Shown piece by piece: positions 26,616 to 35,042 of a stretch of 64,000 bases of DNA (position 1 is its first letter; each line of letters opens with the position of its first letter). The translations under genes were made by a program, and so were the position numbers. The DNA is from Cohnella silvisoli (lineage in GTDB: Bacteria; Bacillota; Bacilli; Paenibacillales; Paenibacillaceae), in the NCBI RefSeq assembly GCF_021190915.1, contig NZ_JAIOAP010000001.1, positions 806,001 through 870,000 on the forward strand. The letters run 5' to 3'. The notes beneath the pieces are model-generated. The model did no database searches. It saw only the letters and a program-made list of their open reading frames with translations, and had not been told where the DNA came from.

Positions 26616-27760
26616 AAATCACGAAGATGGAAACGTTTATCGTACCCCCGCGTTGGTTGTTTCTTCGGATGGAGACGGATGAGGGCATCATCGGATGGGG
26701 GGAGCCGATCGTTGAAGGCAAAGCCCATACGGTTAAAGCCGCCGTGGAACAATTGAGCGGTTATCTAATCGGGAAAGATCCTCTCGACATAGAAGACCAC
26801 TGGCAGGTGATGTACAGAGGCGGCTTCTACCGAGGAGGCGCGATTCTGATGAGCGCGATCGCCGGCATCGATCAGGCGCTTTGGGATATTAAGGGCAAAT
26901 ATCACAACGCGCCTATTTATCAGCTAATGGGGGGAGCTTGCCGTCAGAAAATGAAGGTATACTCTTGGATTGGCGGCGATCGCCCTTCCGACGTTGGGCA
27001 GTCCGCGTTGCGCGCGAAGGAGGCGGGATTTACCGCGATCAAAATGAACGGCACCGAGGAACTGCAGTACGTCGACTCCTATGAGAAAATAGATCAAGTG
27101 CTGGAGCGGGTTGCTGCGGTCAGGGATGCGGCAGGTCCGTATATGGGAATCGGCATCGATTTTCACGGGCGCGTGCATAAGCCGATGGCTAAAATTCTAG
27201 CCAAGGAATTAGAACCGTTCCGTCCGCTATTCATCGAAGAGCCGGTACTGCCGGAGAACAATGAGGCGCTGCGGGAAATCGCTAATGCTACGCATATCCC
27301 CATTGCTACAGGAGAGCGGATGTTCTCAAGGTGGGAGTTCAAGAAGCTGCTTGCCGACGGTTACGTCGACATCATTCAACCGGACGTGTCCCATGCCGGC
27401 GGCATTACGGAATGCAAGAAAATTGCGTCTATGGCGGAAGCCTATGACGTCGCTCTTGCACCCCATTGCCCGCTTGGGCCCATTGCCCTGGCAGCTTGCT
27501 TGCAGGTAGATGCGACGTGCCATAATGCGTTTATTCAGGAGCAAAGCTTGGGCATCCATTATAATCAAGGCAATGATCTATTGGACTATTTAACGGATAG
27601 CACGGTTTTCGCATATACGAATGGCTTTGTAGCGATTCCGCGCGGTCCGGGGCTTGGTATTCAAATCAACGAAGAGCATGTCCGCAAGATGGCGGAAATC
27701 GGGCACGATTGGAAAAGTCCCGTCTGGCGTCATCAAGACGGCAGCGTAGCGGAGTGGTGA
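26612..27760 (+). CDS. dgoD: D-galactonate dehydratase (enolase superfamily)
   Basis: The 382-residue protein has the same length as E. coli DgoD and closely similar blocks: [55 protein letters not shown] and [14 protein letters not shown]. The metal ligands are Asp in DFHG, Glu in FIEEP and Glu in GERMFS; His in DFHG and His in APHCP are the catalytic pair. It dehydrates D-galactonate to 2-keto-3-deoxy-D-galactonate. The ATG overlaps the GntR stop (ATGA). The KDGal kinase and aldolase genes of a full De Ley-Doudoroff route are not in the window. Confidence 0.92.
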   Translation: MKITKMETFIVPPRWLFLRMETDEGIIGWGEPIVEGKAHTVKAAVEQLSGYLIGKDPLDIEDHWQVMYRGGFYRGGAILMSAIAGIDQALWDIKGKYHNAPIYQLMGGACRQKMKVYSWIGGDRPSDVGQSALRAKEAGFTAIKMNGTEELQYVDSYEKIDQVLERVAAVRDAAGPYMGIGIDFHGRVHKPMAKILAKELEPFRPLFIEEPVLPENNEALREIANATHIPIATGERMFSRWEFKKLLADGYVDIIQPDVSHAGGITECKKIASMAEAYDVALAPHCPLGPIALAACLQVDATCHNAFIQEQSLGIHYNQGNDLLDYLTDSTVFAYTNGFVAIPRGPGLGIQINEEHVRKMAEIGHDWKSPVWRHQDGSVAEW

Positions 27761-27782
27761 ACGGAATGAATCAGCTTCAAAC

Positions 27783-27835
27783 AGCCAACGGCCTTGGATT
27801 GGTATCATAGGATACCTTTCCCGGGCTATTTTTTT
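27783..27835 (+). terminator. Terminator after dgoD
   Basis: An interrupted stem centred on GGTATC-ATAG-GATACC, with outer AGCC/GGCT pairing, is followed by ATTTTTTT. Confidence 0.65.
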
Positions 27836-27844
27836 CGCGATGGA

Positions 27845-27871
27845 TGTCACAAAATTACCTCTTCGTTCGAC
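27845..27871 (+). promoter_or_regulatory. Candidate ECF41-type promoter
   Basis: TGTCACA (27845-27851), 16 nt, then CGAC (27868-27871). ECF41 sigma factors recognise TGTCACA with CGTC at about this spacing, so only one -10 base differs. It lies 36 nt before the oxidoreductase gene whose operon encodes an ECF41 protein. Confidence 0.6.
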
Positions 27872-27907
27872 TAATGTACAGAATACATTAACGGAGGGTG
27901 AGACACT

Positions 27908-29224
27908 ATGAAAAAATACGACGTGGCGATCATTGGCGGAGGACTGGCAGGGTTGATAGCCGCTATTGAATTAGCGGAAGCGGGGAAATCGGTAGCTTTG
28001 CTGGAGAAGTCCAGCCGTGTGGGCGGACGGGCGATAACGGTAAACAAGAGCGGCGCCTTATTCAATCTTGGCGGACATGCGCTTTACTTAGGCGGGGAAG
28101 CCAACCGCGTTTTCCGCGAATACGGGTTGAAGCTTACGGGTAATAAACCTTCCACGAAAGGGCTTGCGATTTGGCGCAATGAATTGTTTCCGATGCCTGG
28201 AGATCCGATGGCGCTGTTGTCTTCGCGATTACTTGGCTGGTCCGGCAAAGCTAAGCTGTTATCGACGATCGTAAAAATAAACAAAACGAACGCGGATGAG
28301 ATAGCGGCGATTTCATTACGAAGCTGGGCGGAATCCGCAATTAACGATCCAATGGTGCGCCATATATTCTACGCGCTGTGCAGGACAGCGACTTACACGC
28401 AGGATCCGGACTTCCAATTAGCTGGTCCGGTATTAAAACAAGTTAAGAGTTCGTTAAAAGAAGGGGTTATGTATTTGGACGGGGGCTGGCAGACGATCGT
28501 CGATCAACTTCGCGATAGAGCGATACAGAAGGGCGTTGACATCCTGATCAACAAATCGGCAGCCGAAATCCAGCATGAGAGACGGGCGGTCAGCGGTGTT
28601 CTCTGTACGGACGGAACTTTGCTCGAAGTCTCTTCTGTAATCAGCACAGCTTCTCCAGCGGTTACTTACCAGATAACCAAGGATGCAGAGAGCACCTCGC
28701 TGCGCAGATGGAAAGATGAGGTCAGACCGGCAGTAGCGGCGAGTTTAGACTTAGCCCTGAAGCGCCTGCCCGCAGCGGATCGTAATTTCGCCATCGGGCT
28801 GGATCAGCCGGTATTTTTCTCCAATCATTCAAGAGCGGCAAAGTTGAGCGATAATGGTACAATAGTGGTGCATTTAACCAAATATAACGGCCCCGGGCAG
28901 CATGATCCTAAGTCGGACGAAAAGCTGCTTGAACAAACGATGAGCCTGCTGCATCCGGACTGGGAACGTGAAGTTGTCGCTCGACAATATTTGCCGAACA
29001 TAACCGTCGTGAACGATTATCCTCATCTCGGTCGAACCCAATCCGCGATAGGTCCAGCCGTTCCGGAAATAGAGGGGCTTTATGTCGCCGGGGACTGGGT
29101 AAGTCATGGAGAGTTGCTTGCGGATGCCTCGGCTGCAAGCGCCATAAGGGCGGCGTACCATATTGTGAAGGCAGCGAACGGGCGGGGAGTCAGGCTTTTA
29201 CCGGCAACAGCTTCTGTACTTTAG
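27908..29224 (+). CDS. FAD-dependent oxidoreductase (phytoene desaturase/amine-oxidase fold)
   Basis: The 438-residue protein has an N-terminal FAD dinucleotide motif (VAIIGGGLAGLIAAIELAEA) followed by the GG-doublet VGGRA and ending with the C-terminal FAD motif LYVAGDWVSHGELLADAS. This is the layout of the phytoene desaturase, protoporphyrinogen oxidase and amine-oxidase group. GGAGGGTG precedes the ATG. The ECF41 sigma gene begins 27 nt after it. ECF41 sigma factors are commonly encoded next to oxidoreductases or carboxymuconolactone decarboxylases that they control. The substrate is unknown; no carotenoid or heme genes are nearby. Confidence 0.85.
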   Translation: MKKYDVAIIGGGLAGLIAAIELAEAGKSVALLEKSSRVGGRAITVNKSGALFNLGGHALYLGGEANRVFREYGLKLTGNKPSTKGLAIWRNELFPMPGDPMALLSSRLLGWSGKAKLLSTIVKINKTNADEIAAISLRSWAESAINDPMVRHIFYALCRTATYTQDPDFQLAGPVLKQVKSSLKEGVMYLDGGWQTIVDQLRDRAIQKGVDILINKSAAEIQHERRAVSGVLCTDGTLLEVSSVISTASPAVTYQITKDAESTSLRRWKDEVRPAVAASLDLALKRLPAADRNFAIGLDQPVFFSNHSRAAKLSDNGTIVVHLTKYNGPGQHDPKSDEKLLEQTMSLLHPDWEREVVARQYLPNITVVNDYPHLGRTQSAIGPAVPEIEGLYVAGDWVSHGELLADASAASAIRAAYHIVKAANGRGVRLLPATASVL

Positions 29225-29251
29225 TGCTTTTTTTCTCAGGGAGGTGTCCAT

Positions 29252-30148
29252 ATGAATGCTAAGCCATCTTCGGAATTTTTATATCAGGCGTACAAACCGC
29301 TCTTGTTTTCATTAGCTTACCGGATGCTCGGGAGTGTAATGGATGCGGAAGATATCGTCCAGGAAGCGTTTCTTTATTGGAGTGAAGTCGAACCGCAGCA
29401 GGTTGAAAATGAGAAAGCCTACTTGTGCAAAATAGTGACCAACCGCTGTGTCGATCGTCTTCGTTCAGCCAGCAAACAACGCGAGGTTTACGTCGGACCT
29501 TGGCTGCCCGAACCTCTTATGACCGATATTTTGGATCGTGGCAGTCCATCCTCTGTTTACTTGCACAAGGAATCTCTTTCCACCGCTTACTTGCTGTTGT
29601 TGCAGCAGTTGACTTGGGTGGAGCGGGCCGTGTTCGTCTTGCGCGAGGTATTGCAGTATGAATATGATGAAATTTCCGAGATCGTGGGAAAGAGCAGTAC
29701 GAACTGCCGACAAATTTTCCATCGAGCCAAAAGAGCGGTCAGCGGTTTGTCCGATTCGGTAGAAGCGGAACGGCCCAAGTCGGAATCGCTTATGCTGCGG
29801 GTAGAACAATTCGTGCAGGCGCTCGCATCCGGCAACGCCGGACAGCTTGTGAGCCTATTAAAGGCCGATGCCACTCTTTATTCCGACGGCGGAGGGAAAG
29901 TTACGGCGGCAATTAGACCGATCTTGGGAGCGGAACGAATCTCCCTGTTTCTATTCGGCCTGATGAGCAAGATGCCGGAAGATTTCTCTTATCGCATCGT
30001 GTCCGTAAACGATCAACCGGCAATCGTCTCCTATTTTGGTACACAGCCGAACAATGTTATAACATTCCAAATCGAGGATGGTCTCATAACCGATATTTAC
30101 ATCGTCATCAACCCGGATAAGCTGCTTCATTTGCCACCGCTGTCATAA
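29252..30148 (+). CDS. ECF41-family RNA polymerase sigma factor with SnoaL-like C-terminal domain
   Basis: The 298-residue protein has sigma region 2 (about 10-75; AYRMLGSVMDAEDIVQEAFL), region 4 (about 105-160; VFVLREVLQYEYDEISEIVG) and a 130-residue C-terminal SnoaL-like extension. That extension carries YSDGGGKV, the DGGGK motif diagnostic of ECF41. In this group the extension replaces a separate anti-sigma factor by controlling activity in cis. GGGAGG precedes the ATG. It is cotranscribed with the oxidoreductase and probably activates the operon promoter at 27845. Confidence 0.93.
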   Translation: MNAKPSSEFLYQAYKPLLFSLAYRMLGSVMDAEDIVQEAFLYWSEVEPQQVENEKAYLCKIVTNRCVDRLRSASKQREVYVGPWLPEPLMTDILDRGSPSSVYLHKESLSTAYLLLLQQLTWVERAVFVLREVLQYEYDEISEIVGKSSTNCRQIFHRAKRAVSGLSDSVEAERPKSESLMLRVEQFVQALASGNAGQLVSLLKADATLYSDGGGKVTAAIRPILGAERISLFLFGLMSKMPEDFSYRIVSVNDQPAIVSYFGTQPNNVITFQIEDGLITDIYIVINPDKLLHLPPLS

Positions 30149-30151
30149 ATA

Positions 30152-30197
30152 AAAAAACTAGAATCCTTAGTCATAATGACCCGGGCTTCTAGTTTTC
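30152..30197. terminator. Bidirectional terminator
   Basis: AAAACTAGAA pairs with TTCTAGTTTT; A- and T-tracts on both sides let it work in both directions, for the sigma gene and for the small minus-strand ORF. Confidence 0.85.
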
Positions 30198-30266
30198 TTC
30201 TGTTTCAAAGTCTGTCGTAACTTCGTCCAATTCCTCGTAAGGAACGCGATCTTCATCATAATACAC
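30189..30266 (-). CDS. Possible 25-residue acidic peptide
   Basis: A minus-strand GTG ORF (30266 down to 30189) follows an AGGAGG site 11 nt upstream and ends inside the bidirectional terminator. The peptide is rich in Asp, Glu and Tyr (YYDEDRVPYEELDEV). The good ribosome site and terminator support expression; the length is too short for family recognition. The rest of the 30149-30438 gap shows only a GGCCGC/GCGGCC hairpin at about 30406-30424 downstream of the minus-strand operon. Confidence 0.4.
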   Translation of the reverse strand: MYYDEDRVPYEELDEVTTDFETEEN

Positions 30267-30438
30267 GGTTATCTGCACCTCCTCTATCGACTATCATAAG
30301 TCATGTATATCAACTCACGATCAAGCCTGTGTAAGGCGGGAGTAAAAGCGGAAATCAGACTTGGAGCAGACAATGCCAGGCCAACCAGACGGATATCGAA
30401 CGTAAGGAGGCCGCTTAGCGGCCTTGGCACTCCTGGAA

Positions 30439-31167
30439 TTATAGATCAGCCAAGCGGTATCCCGTACCCCTAACGGTAGCGATATAACGCGGGTCCTTGG
30501 GATCGTCGTTAAGCTTATGTCTTAAGCTCTTAATATGCACATCGACTGCATTGCTTCCTCCAAAATATTGCTCGCCCCACACTCCGTTCATCAACTCTTG
30601 CCGAGTCATAACCTTTCCGTCTGCGGCAATTAACGTTCTCAGAAGATCATATTCCGTTTTTGTTAAATCGACCTTCGCTCCGCCTCTAGTCACGGTCATG
30701 CGACCGGGGTCGAGAACGATTTCTTTGAATACGTAGTTGCGCGTCTCTTCGATTGGAACAGTAGTTTTCAAGGATAGCTGATTGATTTTGCCGATGATTT
30801 CTTCGATCGGACATGGCCAATTGACCCATTCTTCGCCATGCGGAGCCGTCGCAGCTTCTTTATTCACTAGGGCCAAGACGGGGGACGTTCCATCGCCAGG
30901 CAATGCTGTTGCAGCACCGGCAGGCAGATCTGCCGTGCGATCGACGACAATTATGTTTCCTTGCACCATGCTGAGCAGCGGATCGTCGGCGTGATGCAGC
31001 AGAAGGACGTCATAACATCTCTCGGCAAGCTCCGCGACTAACGCACGCAGGGAGGCGGGACGGGGGCTGATGATCAGAATTCTGTTCGTAATTTCACAAT
31101 ATCCCAAATTGTTCGGGTTAAGCGACCCGGGCTCGGTTAATGAGCGGATTTCTTCGTGTTGTTGCAT
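30439..31167 (-). CDS. OmpR/PhoB-type winged-helix regulator with degenerate receiver
   Basis: The 242-residue protein ends in a clear OmpR-type winged helix (about 145-240; LTKTEYDLLRTLIAADGKV, GSNAVDVHIKSLRHKL, VRGTGYRLADL). The first 125 residues keep a receiver-like outline, with an Asp in NIIVVDRTADLP and a Lys in LALVNK, but lack the N-terminal acidic pair needed to bind Mg. It probably works without normal phosphorylation. ATG 31167 is chosen: AAGGGAG lies 10 nt upstream, within the perR coding sequence. The genes overlap by 31 nt and no kinase gene is near. Confidence 0.85.
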   Translation of the reverse strand: MQQHEEIRSLTEPGSLNPNNLGYCEITNRILIISPRPASLRALVAELAERCYDVLLLHHADDPLLSMVQGNIIVVDRTADLPAGAATALPGDGTSPVLALVNKEAATAPHGEEWVNWPCPIEEIIGKINQLSLKTTVPIEETRNYVFKEIVLDPGRMTVTRGGAKVDLTKTEYDLLRTLIAADGKVMTRQELMNGVWGEQYFGGSNAVDVHIKSLRHKLNDDPKDPRYIATVRGTGYRLADL

Positions 31168-31541
31168 GCTGCGCACACTCCCTTGAACAAATACTGTTCC
31201 TCTTGAATGTCATAACCGGTCTGTCGCGCGATGGAATGAAGCCATTCGGAGGGTGTTTCTACGAATACTTCATCTACTTTGCCGCAGGAGGTGCAAACGA
31301 TATGTTGGTGATCTTCCATGCGCGCATCGTACCGGCAAGCGTCGCCTTCGAGCTTAAGCTCGTGGATGAGGCCTTCCTCGGTTAAATATTTTAACGTATT
31401 ATACACCGTCGCATAGGCGAAATGATGTCCGCTTGCCTTCAGCTTCTCGATAATATCGGCTGCCGTAGGGTGGTCTTGGGCGGCAGTCAGAATATCGTAT
31501 ATCGTTTTGCGCTGTACCGTCATAACGCCGGCTTTTCTCAT
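31137..31541 (-). CDS. perR: Fur-family peroxide regulator, PerR type
   Basis: The 134-residue protein has an N-terminal winged helix (HFAYATVYNTLKYLTEEGLI) and a C-terminal dimer domain with two CxxC zinc motifs (CTSC and CAAC). The regulatory metal site contains Asp in CRYDARMEDHQH and Asp in GKVDEV, the Asp pair that separates PerR from Fur. PerR represses peroxide defence genes until its histidines are oxidised. ATG 31541 (AAAGGA 9 nt upstream) is preferred to ATG 31550, which abuts the ribosome site. It is the first gene of an operon with the winged-helix regulator. Confidence 0.85.
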   Translation of the reverse strand: MRKAGVMTVQRKTIYDILTAAQDHPTAADIIEKLKASGHHFAYATVYNTLKYLTEEGLIHELKLEGDACRYDARMEDHQHIVCTSCGKVDEVFVETPSEWLHSIARQTGYDIQEEQYLFKGVCAACNNTKKSAH

Positions 31542-31559
31542 CGCAATCATTCCTTTAAT

Positions 31560-31602
31560 TTAGACTTAGTTTAAGTTTATCCAATAAAGCGGGGAGTGTC
31601 AA
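31560..31602 (-). promoter_or_regulatory. perR promoter with Per/Fur-like box
   Basis: On the minus strand TTGACA (31602-31597), a 17-nt spacer and TAAACT (31579-31574) form a promoter. TTAAACT-A-AGTCTAA (31574-31560) is a 7-1-7 inverted repeat with one mismatch, overlapping the transcript start. This suits autorepression. Confidence 0.6.
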
Positions 31603-31693
31603 TGGCACCAAAAGAGCATCAAACGTTTACACCTGCCATTAGTTGCTAACATCCGTCTCTTCAGAGCATAATGGACGAATAGGGGTGAGGCTT

Positions 31694-32647
31694 TTGCTTC
31701 GTATAATGGCAATGACGGAAAATCAGGAATTGTTGGAGGAAATTCCTCTTCATAACCTGATGGATAGCAATATCAAATGGTTCTGGGTGGATTTCGATTG
31801 TCCGACGGAAGCGGAGATTGAGCTTTTGGACAGCTATTTTCATTTTCACCCTTTAGCGATCGAAGATTGCATGCATTTTCTTCAAAGGCCGAAGGTCGAC
31901 CACTACGAGGATACCCATTTTTTCGTCGTTCACGGTCTTCAACCAGAGACGCTGAAGGCGGAGGAAATCGACTTTTTCATTGGGCCAAGAGGCATCGTCA
32001 CGTTCCATCTATCGCCATCGCCGGAAATCGAAGAGGCTTGGCGGCGGCTGCATGATCCTTTGATTCGCAAGGGGAAAGATCATAACTACATTGCTTATTT
32101 GATCATGGACAAGCTTGTCGATAATTACTTCCCCACCTTATACCTCATAGAGGATCAGCTTAACGAGCTGGAGGCTCAGGGGGAAAATAAAACGGATATC
32201 CAGAAGTTGACCGAGCAGGTGTATGATATTCGATCCGATCTGCTAAGGTTGCGACGCACTGTATTTCCTATGCGGGATTTATTATATCGGATTATCAATT
32301 CGGATAAGGTTCATGGCATTAATGAACAGAAAGCCTATTTCACCGATATTTACGACCATCTGCTGAAGCTGACCGAGATGATCGAGTCGAATCGCGAGAT
32401 GACGGCGGATTTAAGGGATAGTTATGATTCCCTGCGCTCCAACAGAATGAGCTCTATCATGAAGACGCTAACGGTAATTACCACGATATTCATGCCGCTG
32501 ACCTTCATAGCGGGCGTCTACGGAATGAATTTCGTCAACATGCCGGAGCTTCAGTGGCATTCGGGGTATTTCGTCGTCATTGGAGTGATGTCGGTGCTGG
32601 GCGTCGGTATGTACATATGGTTTAAACGTAAGGGATGGTTTGATTAA
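31694..32647 (+). CDS. corA: CorA-family magnesium/divalent metal transporter
   Basis: The 317-residue protein has a large N-terminal cytoplasmic alpha/beta domain and two C-terminal membrane spans (about 255-275 and 290-310). The signature GVYGMNF sits at the end of the first span. The family forms pentameric Mg channels gated by cytoplasmic Mg. TTG 31694 is chosen: AGGGGTGAGG (31681-31690) immediately precedes it, while upstream in-frame codons lie in the perR divergent promoter region. It is transcribed divergently from perR. Confidence 0.92.
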   Translation: MLRIMAMTENQELLEEIPLHNLMDSNIKWFWVDFDCPTEAEIELLDSYFHFHPLAIEDCMHFLQRPKVDHYEDTHFFVVHGLQPETLKAEEIDFFIGPRGIVTFHLSPSPEIEEAWRRLHDPLIRKGKDHNYIAYLIMDKLVDNYFPTLYLIEDQLNELEAQGENKTDIQKLTEQVYDIRSDLLRLRRTVFPMRDLLYRIINSDKVHGINEQKAYFTDIYDHLLKLTEMIESNREMTADLRDSYDSLRSNRMSSIMKTLTVITTIFMPLTFIAGVYGMNFVNMPELQWHSGYFVVIGVMSVLGVGMYIWFKRKGWFD

Positions 32648-32676
32648 TATCTACTATGGGATAAATAATGAGTTTA

Positions 32677-32693
32677 CGTTATATTATGTTACG
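32677..32693 (+). promoter_or_regulatory. GlnR/TnrA-like box 1 (imperfect)
   Basis: CGTTATATTATGTTACG matches TGTNA-N7-TNACA except at both outermost bases. Its centre is 62 bp before that of box 2. Confidence 0.45.
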
Positions 32694-32697
32694 TAAT

Positions 32698-32718
32698 AAC
32701 AACATTTTATGTTGTTTT
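32698..32718 (+). terminator. Small hairpin with T-tract after corA
   Basis: AACAACA pairs with TGTTGTT, followed by TT; a weak terminator for corA. Confidence 0.5.
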
Positions 32719-32719
32719 G

Positions 32720-32777
32720 AAATCAATAGCCGAGATTATGTTATATTATATAACATAATCTCGGCTATTGATTTTTT
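32720..32777 (+). promoter_or_regulatory. 27-bp perfect hairpin with T-tract containing GlnR/TnrA box 2
   Basis: Two perfect 27-bp arms flank one central base (32720-32774), then the T-run ends at 32777. The tip, TGTTATATTATATAACA (32739-32755), matches the GlnR/TnrA consensus TGTNA-N7-TNACA exactly. The hairpin ends 7 nt before the ribosome site of the allantoinase gene, so it may be a terminator, an attenuator, an operator, or several of these. Confidence 0.7.
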
Positions 32778-32797
32778 CATGGTGGGAGGAAATGAAC

Positions 32798-34213
32798 ATG
32801 CAGGAAGAGATAAAATTGGACTTATTGGTCAAGGGTGGGAGCGTCGTCCTTCCTGATCGCGTGACCATCGTTGATATCGGCATTCGAGGCGGCATTATCG
32901 TTGACATTTCCCCGGATATCCAGACCCCCTCGAAGCAAACGATAGATGCTCAGGGTCTCTATGTTATGGCGGGTGTCATTGACGCGCATGTTCACCTCAA
33001 TGAACCGGGGTTAGGAGAATGGGAAGGCTTCGAAAGCGGATCGGCGGCGCTTGCTGCGGGGGGCTGCACGACTTTTATAGATATGCCTCTTAACGGAATA
33101 CCTCCGACAGTAACTATAGATGCGCTGAACCAGAAGCTTGAAGCGGCTCGAAGTAAAGGATCGCACGTTGATTATGCCTTATGGGGAGGTCTCGTTCCCG
33201 ACAATTTGGAGGATCTGGAGGCTTTGGCGGATGCTGGCGTAATCGGTTTTAAGGCTTTCATGTCATCTCCCGGGGAGAGGGGGGAAGGCTGTTTCAAGGA
33301 AGTGGACGACGTTGCTTTATTCGAAGGGATGAAGATCATCGCCGGTAAAAAGAAAGTTCTTGCCGTACACGCCGAAAGCGAGGAAATCATCATCGCTTTA
33401 TCCGGGAAATTTAATGAACGCAAGAAGAGGACCGTTCGTCATTTTCTGGAATCCAGGCCGCTAGCCGCGGAATTGGATGCGGTGCGCCGGGTGCTATTAT
33501 ATGCGGAACGTACGGATTGTCCATTGCATCTGGTTCATATTAGCAGTCCGCAGGCCGTCGATATCATATGGGATGCGAAGCAGAACGGCGTTAACGTGAC
33601 GGTTGAAACGTGCCCGCATTACCTGATGTTCACAGAAGACGATGTGGAGAAAATAGGTCCCCTCGCCAAATGCGCGCCTCCCATTCGCAGCGCCAGGGAA
33701 AAGGAGGGGCTCTGGGGACGGATAGCCGAAGGTAAAATCGATTGGATCGCATCGGATCATTCGCCTTGCCCTCCGTACATGAAGCTTGGTTCCGAAAAAG
33801 ATTATTTTGCGGTATGGGGCGGCATATCGGGAGCCCAAAGCACGTTAGAGCTTATGTTCGACGAAGGGTATTTAACGCGCGGGCTTCCTTTGCCGTTGTT
33901 ATCCCGCATGTTGTCCGAGGCTCCAGCCAGGCGATTAGGATTGCATCCCCGCAAAGGTAGGCTGGCGGTCGGTTACGATGCGGATATCGTGCTCATCAAC
34001 CCTGATGCCCCTTATGTGCTTCAGCCGGAGCAGCTGCTCTATCGGCATAAGCAAAGCGTATACACAGGACGCAGTTTTCGCTGCAGAGTAACGCTGACCA
34101 TGAATCGAGGGAGAGTGGTGTACGCCCTGGATCAAGGAGTAGGGGAATCCCTTGGAGGGGAATGGCTTCGTTCCATGCCGCCGGAAAGTACACGGAAAAG
34201 GTCGATTCTATGA
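32798..34213 (+). CDS. allB: Allantoinase (cyclic amidohydrolase)
   Basis: The 471-residue protein shows the dihydroorotase/allantoinase metal site: DAHVHLNEPG, the carboxylated Lys in IGFKAFMS, HAES, LVHISS and the Asp in ASDHSPC. The SxxE-free DMPLNG and CPHYLMF segments match allantoinases better than dihydroorotases. It hydrolyses allantoin to allantoate in purine breakdown. ATG 32798 gives an 8-nt gap to GGGAGG. No other ureide gene is adjacent. The upstream nitrogen-regulator boxes support a nitrogen-scavenging role. Confidence 0.87.
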   Translation: MQEEIKLDLLVKGGSVVLPDRVTIVDIGIRGGIIVDISPDIQTPSKQTIDAQGLYVMAGVIDAHVHLNEPGLGEWEGFESGSAALAAGGCTTFIDMPLNGIPPTVTIDALNQKLEAARSKGSHVDYALWGGLVPDNLEDLEALADAGVIGFKAFMSSPGERGEGCFKEVDDVALFEGMKIIAGKKKVLAVHAESEEIIIALSGKFNERKKRTVRHFLESRPLAAELDAVRRVLLYAERTDCPLHLVHISSPQAVDIIWDAKQNGVNVTVETCPHYLMFTEDDVEKIGPLAKCAPPIRSAREKEGLWGRIAEGKIDWIASDHSPCPPYMKLGSEKDYFAVWGGISGAQSTLELMFDEGYLTRGLPLPLLSRMLSEAPARRLGLHPRKGRLAVGYDADIVLINPDAPYVLQPEQLLYRHKQSVYTGRSFRCRVTLTMNRGRVVYALDQGVGESLGGEWLRSMPPESTRKRSIL

Positions 34214-34312
34214 ATCGTTGTCGTATCGTATTCGCTGACGTTCGCTGTCAGGGAAGCCGGGATACTATGAGGATGAGGTTGAAAATATCAGACTCGGAAC
34301 GGAGCGGCAATC

Positions 34313-34918
34313 ATGGATAAAATCGACTACAAGAAAACGAACAAATCGTTATACTCGCCATCCTCATTATCGGTGAAGCGGATTGAAGTTCCGTCGATTA
34401 AAGTATTATCGGTGGAAGGAAGCGGCGATCCAAACACTTCCGAGGCTTTCCGGCAAGCGACGGAAGCATTATTCAGTTTGTCGTATGGCATCAAGTTTGC
34501 GATTAAACGAAGCGGCGGGCCGGATTACGTGGTGATGCCTTTGGAGGGGCTATATCCGCATGAGGTTGCGGGATTGAGTAAAGCGGACTGGCGATGGACG
34601 CTTATTATTCGCCAGCCGGACGAAGCGACGATCGAATTGGTTGAACGTGTACGAGAAGAAGTTGCTCGCAAAAAGAAGCTCCCGCTGCTGTCTGAAGTTA
34701 ATTGGTGCACGATAGATGAGGGTCTCGCCGTTCAGATCATGCACATCGGCTCATACGATACCGAAGGGCCGACTATGGAGAAGATAACCGTCTATATGAA
34801 CGAGCAAGGGTTTGCGGCCAACGGCTTGCACCACGAAATATACTTAAGCGATCCCCGTAAAGCGGACCCGGGGAAAATGAAAACGATTATTCGCCAGCCT
34901 GTTAAAACGCTTATGTAA
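34313..34918 (+). CDS. GyrI-like small-molecule-binding protein
   Basis: The 201-residue protein is a stand-alone GyrI-like (effector-binding, AraC_E_bind) domain: KRIEVPSIKVLSVEGSGD at the start, a long central helix (DEATIELVERVREEVARKK), and the terminal HEIYLSDPRKADPGKMKTI. It lacks a DNA-binding domain and membrane segments. Similar stand-alone proteins bind or hydrolyse hydrophobic small molecules. The ribosome site is ACGGAG. It stands alone, with allB upstream and a terminator at 34984. Confidence 0.85.
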   Translation: MDKIDYKKTNKSLYSPSSLSVKRIEVPSIKVLSVEGSGDPNTSEAFRQATEALFSLSYGIKFAIKRSGGPDYVVMPLEGLYPHEVAGLSKADWRWTLIIRQPDEATIELVERVREEVARKKKLPLLSEVNWCTIDEGLAVQIMHIGSYDTEGPTMEKITVYMNEQGFAANGLHHEIYLSDPRKADPGKMKTIIRQPVKTLM

Positions 34919-34983
34919 TTCTCAATTAATCGTTCAACCAAACCGTGCTGCGGTACATTTATAGTACGTTGCGCAATAAATAT

Positions 34984-35008
34984 CCCCGTCCGATGGACGG
35001 GGTATTAT
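34984..35008. terminator. Terminator between convergent genes
   Basis: CCCCGTCC-GAT-GGACGGGG followed by TATTATTAT lies between the GyrI-like gene and the convergent 35043 gene. Confidence 0.75.
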
Positions 35009-35042
35009 TATGGAGATTAACGTTTAGTGGTTTGAATGAGGA

